Assembly: GCA_016931515.1 (NCBI GenBank) | Contig: JAFGEQ010000023.1 | Span: forward strand, 59,066-123,065 | Length of the DNA: 64,000 nt | Source: a candidate division CSSED10-310 bacterium | GTDB lineage: Bacteria > CSSED10-310 | Reading direction: 5' to 3' | In this document: positions 44,178-51,704 of the stretch, in pieces | Layout of the letters: the number at the start of each line of letters is the position of its first letter | How positions within the stretch are numbered: position 1 is the first letter of the stretch | Notes under the pieces: model-generated | The model's database searches: none | Told to the model about the DNA's origin: nothing | Seen by the model: only the letters and a program-made list of their open reading frames with translations | Translations under genes and position numbers: made by a program

Positions 44178-44779
44178 GAGGTTCTCCCATCCATGACCAG
44201 CTCGATCACCGCATTCGCCTGCATCGCCGCCACCATCAGCACGCGCGGCGCAGCCAGGCCCATCGCCATATCGGTCGTCATGTCACCGCACAGCACCAGT
44301 TTCCCGAACTGCTCCAAGTGCAGGGTTCCCGACGCGCCATAACCCGACAGTCCATTGGCCGCCACCATCGGCCTGTCCGGGAACAGCTTGTGCCAGCGCC
44401 GGATCAGCCAGGCCTTCGCCTCCGCCCGGTCAAACGCCTCCACCAGGATGTCCGCCTGCCCGAATATACCTGCCATGTTATCCGGTGTAACCTCGTTCGC
44501 ATGCATGTCAATACCGATCTCCGGGTTGATCGCCCGTAGATGCGCCGCCAGCGCGTCCGTCTTGAACCGGCCGATATCGCTCAGAAAAAAGTGCTGCCGG
44601 TTCAGGTTCGACGCCTCGACCCGGTCCATATCCGCCAGGATCAACCGGCCGACACCCGCGCGTGTCAGCGCCACCGCTACGTTGGAACCCAACCCGCCGC
44701 AACCGGCAATGCCGACGCAGACCCCCTGCAACCGCTCCGTCGTTCCCGGAACATTTCGGCTGAAAATTCCCGTATTCAT
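44174..44779 (-). CDS. ThiF/MoeB-family sulfur-carrier adenylyltransferase
   Basis: A 201-residue E1-like enzyme that adenylates the carrier Gly-Gly end. The Rossmann motif GIAGCGGLGSNVAVALTRAGVG and LILADMDRVEASNLNRQHF are typical of the family. The short length matches the ThiF family found with AOR loci. I do not see the CxxC zinc pairs of long MoeB/ThiF. It lies 51 bases after the second AOR subunit and overlaps the carrier gene. Assignment to tungstopterin synthesis rather than thiamine is by context. Confidence 0.85.
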   Translation of the reverse strand: MNTGIFSRNVPGTTERLQGVCVGIAGCGGLGSNVAVALTRAGVGRLILADMDRVEASNLNRQHFFLSDIGRFKTDALAAHLRAINPEIGIDMHANEVTPDNMAGIFGQADILVEAFDRAEAKAWLIRRWHKLFPDRPMVAANGLSGYGASGTLHLEQFGKLVLCGDMTTDMAMGLAAPRVLMVAAMQANAVIELVMDGRTS

Positions 44780-44829
44780 GATCGTCTCTCCGGAGAACCG
44801 GCATTCGGACCGGCTCCCTCTTCAACGCG

Positions 44830-46827
44830 CTATAACGACCGCTTGTATTCCTCCACGATCGCCACCAGCTCCGGCATATCGATCCCAAGCTCCTTCAAAC
44901 GCTCAACCGTCGGCACACCGTTGGGATCCCAGCCGCGACGCTTGTAAACAACATCGAGCGTTTTGTCATACTGCTCTTCACGGTATTCCCGGATCAGCGC
45001 CATCTTTTGCTCCGTCGTCTTCCCCGCCGGATCAATCCCGAGAACTTCCTTCAGTTGCTTGTCATATCGCTCCTGCCGGCTCTCATACTCCACTTTCGTC
45101 ACCGGACCGATCCCGCGATACGGCATGTAATCCTCGTTGCGGCGACCCTTGCCGAGCATCAGGCACATCAGGCGCTGCAGGTTGTGCACCCGCGCGCTTT
45201 CATTCAACATGATCTCCTCGTTCAGTTTCCGGCCGGTCATCCCTTCGACGAATTTGAAGTAGTTGTTGACATGATCGGGCACCTTCTGGGGTTCCGCGGT
45301 CATCTTGTTGTCAGCCGGGGTCACATCGTTCCAGCACAGTTTGCACAGGCCATACAGCCCGAACCACGTGCGCCAGAGCGGAAAATAGTAAAGCGCCTGC
45401 GCCTTGTCTTCGTAAGTCGGGATCTCGTTGTTGACCATGTCCATGAAGATCAGCCAGGCCTCGTCATGCTGCGGTCCCTTGACCGCCATGCCGTACCCGA
45501 GCTGTTGTGCCAGCGATTCCTTGCACATGTACTCCGACACTTCCAGTCCCTTGACCTCCATGCCGATGTCCTGCAAAAACGCCTTCTGCTCGTCGGTCAG
45601 GTTCAATGTCTCGCCCCAATGCTTTTTCAACCATCGGATCCCGTGACCGACATCCACCCCAAAACCTTCGCCGCGCGACATCTGGTGCAGCAATTCCAGC
45701 ACCGAACCGGACTGCCCGAAATGCAGATCCAGACCACCGGTAACGGTTTTGTCGATAATCCCGGCCTCATACGCTTCCATAACAAAGGCGATGCAGGTTG
45801 CGCCGGAGATCGTGTCGATGCCGTAGGTGTCGCAATAGAAATTGAACTCCGCGATGGCATCCATGTCGAACAGGCCCATGTTGGAGCCGCCGCCCGCCGT
45901 CTCGTATTCCGGTCCGTCCACCGTCACCAGTTGACCTTTATAGGGCCCTGTGCGCAATTCGAAATTGTCGATGGTTTTGGCGCACGCCATCGAACAGCCC
46001 TTCCAGCAGCCGTCCGGCATATTCTGCGTAAAATACTTTTCCTTCAAAATGCCGCCATCGATCTTGTAGACTTCTTCGTGAGTTCCGAACCGGTAATTCA
46101 TGACCGGCAACAGATCGTAAGCGTTCATGACACTGACGATATTGGCGGTGCCAACTTCCCGCATCCGGCACTGGTGGGCGTCCAGCGTCGCCATCTCGGC
46201 GTTGACCTTCATACCGTGATTCCGGATCAGGGTCGGATTGACGGGGTTGTTGAGGTCGTCGACGATCCGGAGTGCTCCGGTCGGGCAAACATAGGCGCAG
46301 CTTGTGCAGCCGATGCAATGCGGATCGACCTTCTCGAACGGCATCGCCACGTGCCGCTTGATGCCGCGGCCGGCGAAATCGATGATGTGCTCCTGGGCGA
46401 ACTCCGCACACGCCCTGACACAGTGCGTGCAGAGAATACAAGCCTTTGGATTCGGATCGGTCAGATCACTCGTGAACCGGCTTTCAGTGACACCGCACTG
46501 CCGGGCGATTTTTTTGATTGCCGGCACGTTCGGCCAGCGCCCCAGCAGCATTTCCGCCAGCATCCTGCGATGTTTAATTACCGTTTCCGTTTCAGTCCAG
46601 ACGCGGATCGGTTCACGCACCGGGTAGTTGCAGCTCGTCACCATCTCACGCTGTTCATCCACCTCGACTTCGACCGAACACAGCCGGCACGAGCCTTCGG
46701 GTTTCAGATCCTTGTGATGGCAGAGTGTCGGAACGGAAATTTTCTGTGCTTCGAGAACTTTCAGCAGAAGTGTCCCCTCTTTTACCGATACCGGTTGATC
46801 GTTAACGAAGATATCTATCTTGGCCAT
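44830..46827 (-). CDS. NuoG-type Fe-S module fused to the C-terminal half of aldehyde ferredoxin oxidoreductase
   Basis: A 665-residue chimera. Residues 1-80 are a 2Fe-2S ferredoxin domain (Cys36, 47, 50, 66). Residues 125-185 hold two 4Fe-4S motifs (Cys130-133-136-140 and 171-174-177-181), as in NuoG or hydrogenase HydA/HoxU. Residues from about 205 are AOR C-terminal domains: the cluster-binding C-x3-C-x3-C at 274-278-282, then GPEYETAGGGSNMG, DTYGIDTISGAT and GLYGLCKLCWNDVTP near 491-505. The AOR N-terminal domain is absent here and is encoded by the preceding gene. The ATG has GGAGGTGA seven bases upstream and lies two bases after that gene's stop. I infer that the two products form one tungstoenzyme. 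Confidence 0.88.
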   Translation of the reverse strand: MAKIDIFVNDQPVSVKEGTLLLKVLEAQKISVPTLCHHKDLKPEGSCRLCSVEVEVDEQREMVTSCNYPVREPIRVWTETETVIKHRRMLAEMLLGRWPNVPAIKKIARQCGVTESRFTSDLTDPNPKACILCTHCVRACAEFAQEHIIDFAGRGIKRHVAMPFEKVDPHCIGCTSCAYVCPTGALRIVDDLNNPVNPTLIRNHGMKVNAEMATLDAHQCRMREVGTANIVSVMNAYDLLPVMNYRFGTHEEVYKIDGGILKEKYFTQNMPDGCWKGCSMACAKTIDNFELRTGPYKGQLVTVDGPEYETAGGGSNMGLFDMDAIAEFNFYCDTYGIDTISGATCIAFVMEAYEAGIIDKTVTGGLDLHFGQSGSVLELLHQMSRGEGFGVDVGHGIRWLKKHWGETLNLTDEQKAFLQDIGMEVKGLEVSEYMCKESLAQQLGYGMAVKGPQHDEAWLIFMDMVNNEIPTYEDKAQALYYFPLWRTWFGLYGLCKLCWNDVTPADNKMTAEPQKVPDHVNNYFKFVEGMTGRKLNEEIMLNESARVHNLQRLMCLMLGKGRRNEDYMPYRGIGPVTKVEYESRQERYDKQLKEVLGIDPAGKTTEQKMALIREYREEQYDKTLDVVYKRRGWDPNGVPTVERLKELGIDMPELVAIVEEYKRSL

Positions 46828-46829
46828 GG

Positions 46830-49214
46830 TTATCTCACCTCCGCATGATCGGATGGGCATTTGCCGGTTTTGATGTGTTTGTCATATCGATCCCTGAAAT
46901 ATCTGAGACTGCTGAGAACCGGATTCCCGGCCGTGCCTCCGAAACTGCACAGGCTGGTGTGCCGGATTGTATCCGCAAGCTCTTCCAGAAATACCGGATC
47001 GGTATCCGTTCCCTTGCCGTCACGGATCCGCTGGACTACCGCATGGATCTGCTGCAACCCTTCCCGGCACGGCGTGCATTTTCCGCAGCTTTCCGCCGCG
47101 AGATATTTTGTGAACGATGCCACCAGGCTGATCAGGCAGGCGCTGGAGTCGATGACCAGGATATCGCCGGTCCCCATGATGCATCCTGCCTCCGCCATCG
47201 GTTCGAAATCGAGTGGCATATCCAGTTTTTCGGGTGGCAGAAAACCGCCGCTGGGACCGCCGATGTGCACAGCTTGCAACCGCTTGCCCGCCGCTACGCC
47301 GCCCCCATAGGTTTCAATCAGGGTTCTCAGCGTTGTTCCCATTGGCACCTCAACCAGCCCCGCCCGATTGACAGCGCCGGACAGGGCAAACACCTTGGTT
47401 CCGGTCGATGTACCGATCCGTTTTCCGGCGGCGTCCACCGCGCCGATCCCCGCGAACCACGCGGCACCGCGACTGATAATGGCGGGTATGTTGACCCAGG
47501 TTTCAACGTTGTTGACCACTGTCGGTGCGCCCTTGAAGCCTGTTTCGGTCAGATGCACATACCGGGCGACCGGTTCCCCTGCCCTGCCTGACATGGACTG
47601 GATAACGGCGGTCGCTTCACCGTTAACGAACGCGCCGGCTCCCTGGTGGATGCGGATATCGAAATCAAAACCGATTCCCAGGATATTGGGGCCCAGGAAA
47701 CCCTTCGAACGTGCCAGCACCAGCGCTTTTTCCAGGCGATCCAGTGCAGTTTTATATTCCTTGCGAATGAAAATATGACCTTCCGTCGCACCTACCGCCC
47801 GGGCACCGATTATGATTCCCTCGATGACTCCGTGCGGATTTGATTCGATGATCGTCCGATCGATCGATGCGCCGGGACCGCTGTCATCGGCATTGCAGAC
47901 CACGTGCGCCGCTTTTTTCTGCTGCGCTGCGGCATCCGCTGCGGTTCGCCATTTGATTCCGGTCGGGAACCCGCTGCCACCGCGTCCGCGAAGACCGGAT
48001 TCGGTAATCGCCTGAATGATGGCATCCGGAGTCATTGTTTTACAGGTTTTCGCCAGGGCATCGTATGCGCCCTGTTTCATGGCGTTGTTGATATTTTCGG
48101 GATCCGGGGCACCGAATGACGACAGGATGGTTTCACCGTGCAGTATCGGAATCCCCGCCGGCGGTTCGCCGGTCACGGTTTGTCTGCCTGTGGGAGTCAG
48201 CGAAAACACCGGATAAAACGTGACGATGTGATACAGGTGCGATTTTGGAGTTCCGGTCGCGTTGGTGATGTCATCGATGATGTCTCGCGTGATGCATCCC
48301 TGTCGCGCCTGGGCTTCCAGCAGCATTTCGACAACATGGTCCCGGCTGGAATTCCAGCGGGATATGATGTCCTGCATTCCCTGTTTGTCGAGAACGCGCT
48401 CAGGAGTCACCTCCGGGAATTTGAATTCGTCGGCGAACGGTTGCTCCGCAATGGTCCAGGAGGGTGTAAAAAACTTGTTTTTGATGACCAGGGCTTTGAA
48501 TTTCTTGTTCCGGAACACAGCGCCCATGCCGCCGCGACCGGCCTGCTTGATCCGGGCGACCTTTCGGCGCCAGTCATAGAACGAGAAATTCAGCACGCCC
48601 ATCCAGATGTGATCGGAAGCGCTTCCTGCAGCGACAACAGCAATATTCCGCTTGTCGTCTTCGTTGTCCGCGTACATTTCGGTCAATTCCTCGCACACAA
48701 CATGCGCGTCAACCGCTTCGTCCGGCGCTTTTTCGATCGTGATTTTTCCGTTCGGTACATCAATCACGACGATGATCTCTTCATCAGCTTTTCCTGCCAA
48801 TACCAGCGCATCGAATCCGGCGAATTTCAGGTAAGGACCGAAATAGCCGCCGACGTTGGCGTCCATGATGGAGCCTGTTGCCGGTGAAACGGTTGTGCAC
48901 AGGGTTTTTCCGGATCCCGGAAAAGAGGCTGTTCCGCCGAGGGGTCCGGACGAGAAGCAGATGACGTTTTCAGGGCTGTCCCAGCGGGTATTTTTATTGA
49001 TTTCCTGGAACATCAGCCACAAATCGTAGCCTTTACCACCTGTCCAAAGCTCTTTCATCGTCGGTGGCACATCCACGATCCGGAATGTATTTGTCGTGGC
49101 GTCAACCCGGAGAACCTTGTCGGTATAGCCGTGAAGCAGCGGTGTCGGCTCGTATGACAGTTCGGCCAGAACCACATGTTTCCGGCGCATTTCAAGAATC
49201 CGGTTATGAATCAT
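46830..49214 (-). CDS. N-terminal half of aldehyde ferredoxin oxidoreductase fused to NuoE-helical and NuoF modules
   Basis: A 794-residue chimera. Residues about 30-255 are the AOR N-terminal domain (DKVLRVDAT, LWTGGKGYDLW, PGSGKTLCTTVSP, AAGSASDHIWMG, RGGMGAVFRNKKFKALV). Residues about 285-347 resemble the helical part of NuoE, but the thioredoxin-like 2Fe-2S domain with its four Cys is missing. Residues about 360-690 are NuoF/HoxF-type: NADH site GRGGSGFPTG at 410-419, FMN segment CNADDSGPGASIDRTI, then the 4Fe-4S ligands Cys710, 713, 716 and 756. The AOR C-terminal half is in the next gene, two bases away. A strong AAAGGAGG site precedes the ATG. I infer NAD(P) reduction coupled to aldehyde oxidation. 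Confidence 0.88.
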   Translation of the reverse strand: MIHNRILEMRRKHVVLAELSYEPTPLLHGYTDKVLRVDATTNTFRIVDVPPTMKELWTGGKGYDLWLMFQEINKNTRWDSPENVICFSSGPLGGTASFPGSGKTLCTTVSPATGSIMDANVGGYFGPYLKFAGFDALVLAGKADEEIIVVIDVPNGKITIEKAPDEAVDAHVVCEELTEMYADNEDDKRNIAVVAAGSASDHIWMGVLNFSFYDWRRKVARIKQAGRGGMGAVFRNKKFKALVIKNKFFTPSWTIAEQPFADEFKFPEVTPERVLDKQGMQDIISRWNSSRDHVVEMLLEAQARQGCITRDIIDDITNATGTPKSHLYHIVTFYPVFSLTPTGRQTVTGEPPAGIPILHGETILSSFGAPDPENINNAMKQGAYDALAKTCKTMTPDAIIQAITESGLRGRGGSGFPTGIKWRTAADAAAQQKKAAHVVCNADDSGPGASIDRTIIESNPHGVIEGIIIGARAVGATEGHIFIRKEYKTALDRLEKALVLARSKGFLGPNILGIGFDFDIRIHQGAGAFVNGEATAVIQSMSGRAGEPVARYVHLTETGFKGAPTVVNNVETWVNIPAIISRGAAWFAGIGAVDAAGKRIGTSTGTKVFALSGAVNRAGLVEVPMGTTLRTLIETYGGGVAAGKRLQAVHIGGPSGGFLPPEKLDMPLDFEPMAEAGCIMGTGDILVIDSSACLISLVASFTKYLAAESCGKCTPCREGLQQIHAVVQRIRDGKGTDTDPVFLEELADTIRHTSLCSFGGTAGNPVLSSLRYFRDRYDKHIKTGKCPSDHAEVR

Positions 49215-49310
49215 GAAAAACCTCCTTTAGAGAAGATCACAAATTCAAGTATATCAAGGTCTCCCGGTGTGCGGGAAACGGGGGATTATTATGGAAGATA
49301 TCAAATGAAG

Positions 49311-49324
49311 AGTCAAGTTTGACT
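49311..49324. promoter_or_regulatory. Perfect 14-base palindrome upstream of the split AOR operon
   Basis: AGTCAAGTTTGACT is a perfect inverted repeat about 97 bases upstream of the AOR operon start. It is a candidate operator in the 658-base gap before the DUF169 gene. Confidence 0.35.
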
Positions 49325-49399
49325 GGCTGTCCAGGTATGAACAGAAAAGCACTGCGATCAGCATCCTGTCACAGATCGCCTTTATTTATAAATCCTCTC

Positions 49400-49660
49400 T
49401 CGATGTTGTAACCGTCTCCTCTACGGTTACGTTGATTATCTGGACTTTTAATCTGTCGATGTTGTAACCGTCTCCTCTACGGTTACGTTGATTATCTGGA
49501 CTTTTAATCTGTCGATGTTGTAACCGTCTCTTCTACGGTTACGTTGATTATCTGGACTTTTAATCTGTCGATATTGTAACCGTCTCCTCTGGGGGTTCAG
49601 GTGATCGTCTTGGCTTAAGAGCCCTCTCTCGATGCTGTAACCGTCTCCGCCTGGCGGCGT
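49400..49660. repeat. Tandem 56-base repeat carrying an 8-bp hairpin in each unit
   Basis: Three nearly perfect 56-base units start at 49400, 49456 and 49512; a partial fourth starts at 49568 and a degraded fifth at 49629. Each of the first three units holds GTAACCGT and ACGGTTAC, a perfect 8-bp stem with a seven-base loop. On the minus strand, the direction of the flanking genes, the loop reads AGAGGAG in units 1 and 2 and AGAAGAG in unit 3. The array lies between the DUF169 gene and the AOR operon on their transcribed strand. No ORF of note is in this gap. Confidence 0.85.
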
Positions 49661-49760
49661 TTCCGGAACAGCTTCGGTCTCTCCCGGAGGGCGAGACGCT
49701 ATCTACTGACGATCATGATGGTTGGTTGCAAAGAATAGTCATTTGTTTTACTGAGGTAGC

Positions 49761-49857
49761 CCCTCGCCCACTTGTGGGAGAGGGTCGGCCGGAGGCCGGG
49801 GAGAGGGCGTCACAAGCCCAGACAAACCTCATCCGCCCACTTGTGGGAGAAGCGGAT
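49761..49857. repeat. REP-like palindromic repeats
   Basis: CCCTCGCCCACTTGTGGGAG forms a palindrome with the following AGGG, and a related GGCCGGAGGCCGGGGAGAGGG follows. The 17-base CGCCCACTTGTGGGAGA occurs twice (49765-49781 and 49834-49850). Dispersed palindromes of this composition are common intergenic repeats in many bacteria. They occupy the end of the gap just after the DUF169 stop. Confidence 0.7.
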
Positions 49858-49872
49858 TTATACACTCTATAT

Positions 49873-50580
49873 CTAACTTTTCTCTCGACTTTTCCTCAAA
49901 TTCCTCCAGAACGGCTTGTAGAGAAAGCTGGTCTCATCCAGCTCGCATAATCTCTCGAACATCGGCTTTGTGACGGTAAATGCCAGAACATCCGGAGGCA
50001 GGAATTGACGCATGGCGATATCGGTTGCGCCGACGGCGGCTTGGGAAACGGTTAGATCATCGAAGATAGTGACGAGTTGCATGCAGCCGGATCCAAAAGG
50101 CGCGATGACCGGTGTCGGATCGTATGGTCCGGTCCGGTATTGGGCACCGATCATCAGCACGCTGAGTTGATCCGGATTCACATAAAATGTAATGGTTTTC
50201 AGATTTGCATACTGATCCGGTTTCAACGGACCGATCACCAGATATGGATGGGTCTGCCTGTAATGGCTGTTGACATTGAGCCATTCATTCATAAGGTCCC
50301 GGGTTGCTTTCAGGCCTTCCATACCAACCAGGAATTCCACCATGTCCTGCCGGGACCGTGTTTCGACGCCGCACAGATGCTGACCGGCGCCGCCGCATGT
50401 GAAATGATCCTTTGCCAGGTATGTGCTTTTTCCTTCCATCCACTGAGGAAACGTTGAGAAGAAACAGCGTTCCGTATCAACGATGGGTTCAAACGGTGCG
50501 AGTTCCGGCGCATCGTAGAAACCGATCAGCGGACGATTGATACCGGTCATCATCAACAGTCTTTCAGGATTGGGCTGCAT
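49873..50580 (-). CDS. DUF169-family protein
   Basis: A 235-residue soluble protein. DUF169 features are seen: RPLIGFYDAPELAPF, a Cys-bearing CGGAGQHLCGV, and PVIAPFGSGCMQLVTIFD. Proteins of this family occur widely in anaerobes and are thought to bind metal or cofactor through such Cys, but function is unproven. It lies upstream of the AOR unit on the same strand, separated by repeats, so joint regulation is possible only. A GGAGG-like site precedes the ATG. Confidence 0.82.
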   Translation of the reverse strand: MQPNPERLLMMTGINRPLIGFYDAPELAPFEPIVDTERCFFSTFPQWMEGKSTYLAKDHFTCGGAGQHLCGVETRSRQDMVEFLVGMEGLKATRDLMNEWLNVNSHYRQTHPYLVIGPLKPDQYANLKTITFYVNPDQLSVLMIGAQYRTGPYDPTPVIAPFGSGCMQLVTIFDDLTVSQAAVGATDIAMRQFLPPDVLAFTVTKPMFERLCELDETSFLYKPFWRNLRKSREKS

Positions 50581-50791
50581 GGGAACCTCCTTCTTTCATT
50601 GGTTTGAACAACCTGCGCTCCTTTATAATTATGCGGAATTGTCATCATTCTGTCTGCATCTACAAAAAGAACCGGATAAATGTTCCGGATAGTCACTTCG
50701 ATTTGAATGGGTTTGAAACAAATTGCTTGCAATTCCCTGATGGAATCGGCGATGATACCGCCGATATCAACTCACTATAGGAGGTCTTTTT

Positions 50792-51424
50792 ATGAGAGAT
50801 AAACTAATTGTAATTTGTTTCATTTTCGCAATGTGTGCCGGAACGGCCATGGCGGCAACTCACTTTTTCACAGACGGTTTGATTCCTGACGGGATGGAGT
50901 TCAGTATCGGGTATGCGGATATTGACGAAGATAACAGCTGGATCGATGTTTACGTGATTCCGTTCCGCCTGGAAGCCTCTTTTGGTGACAAGATGAGCCT
51001 TTTCGGTGAATTCCAGTATGCGGATTATGATTTTGAATCCACGTTCAATATCGGTGGCGGAGCGATGGTGCAGCTCGTGACTGACGGTGAGACCGAGATC
51101 CCTCTCAACGTGTCCGTCCGGGGCTCCCTGTTCTATGGTTTCGAGAAGGAAACGAACGGATATACGTCGATTCCGTCGATCATCAGCCTGGAAGGTCGCG
51201 GTATCGTTTCCAAGAGGTTCAGCGATCATCCCGTCGACTGGACCCCGTACGGATGTGTCATTCTGCAGTACAGCAAATGGGATTCGGATTATGATGACGA
51301 TTCGGAAACCTATTTTGATATCGCCCTGGGCGCCAAGCTCCGGTTCGACAACCTGGCCCTGTTCGCAGAACTGATTTTCGGCGATCTGGACGGGATCGGC
51401 ATCGGAGGTTCGTATTCGTTTTAG
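50792..51424 (+). CDS. Small outer-membrane beta-barrel protein
   Basis: A 210-residue exported protein with signal peptide MRDKLIVICFIFAMCAGTAMAA. The mature part shows eight or so alternating strands (for example MEFSIGYADIDE, MSLFGEFQYADYDFES, AMVQLVTDGE, LALFAELIFGDLDGIGIGGSYSF). It ends in Phe, the usual barrel-assembly signal. It resembles OmpW/OprF-type small barrels but no family is certain. AGGAGG lies eight bases upstream of the ATG, and a strong terminator follows, so it is monocistronic. Confidence 0.78.
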   Translation: MRDKLIVICFIFAMCAGTAMAATHFFTDGLIPDGMEFSIGYADIDEDNSWIDVYVIPFRLEASFGDKMSLFGEFQYADYDFESTFNIGGGAMVQLVTDGETEIPLNVSVRGSLFYGFEKETNGYTSIPSIISLEGRGIVSKRFSDHPVDWTPYGCVILQYSKWDSDYDDDSETYFDIALGAKLRFDNLALFAELIFGDLDGIGIGGSYSF

Positions 51425-51444
51425 GTAGGCAAAAAATGACTACT

Positions 51445-51480
51445 AAAAAAGCCCCCGGAAATCCGGGGGCTTTTCTTTTA
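51445..51480. terminator. Strong bidirectional terminator
   Basis: GCCCCCGG pairs with CCGGGGGC around a four-base AAAT loop; A6 precedes and TTTTCTTTTA follows. It separates the barrel gene from the CRISPR-Cas locus. Confidence 0.95.
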
Positions 51481-51619
51481 TTTCAATAAGATAGCTTATA
51501 TTTATGCTTTTTATTGACACTTTAGTCATTTAGATTCATTTGAAGTGCCACAGTGAACCTGGGTTCACCCAACGCTCACAGATCGACCCCATGAATTCCG
51601 AAAAGAGAGAGTTATAAGA

Positions 51620-51646
51620 TGGACAATAATAGCCTTATGGTATAAT
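51620..51646 (+). promoter_or_regulatory. Candidate cas operon promoter
   Basis: TATAAT at 51641-51646 is preceded by TGG, giving an extended -10 (TGnTATAAT). A possible -35 TGGACA at 51620-51625 has a short 15-base spacer, which the extended -10 could offset. It lies 58 bases before cas3. Confidence 0.5.
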
Positions 51647-51704
51647 TCTGCATTGAGGAAAAAAATGACGATTATTTAAAGAATACATGCATCTGGAGGT
51701 TCGG

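Noticed and set aside
43977-44779. Thiamine biosynthesis by ThiF/ThiS
   Set aside because: No thiazole or pyrimidine synthesis genes are nearby, while the linked genes encode an aldehyde oxidoreductase. A pterin cofactor role is more consistent.
44355-45212. A 285-codon plus-strand frame opposite the ThiF-like and AOR-C genes
   Set aside because: Low-complexity, Arg/Pro/Ser-rich antisense shadow of two genes with strong motifs.
45007-46848. A 613-codon plus-strand open frame opposite the NuoG/AOR-C gene
   Set aside because: It lies entirely antisense to a gene with clear Cys motifs and domains, has no family features of its own, and reflects codon bias on the other strand.
49726-49950. A plus-strand frame across the REP-like repeats
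   Set aside because: It translates the palindromic repeats and overlaps the end of the DUF169 gene; not protein-like.
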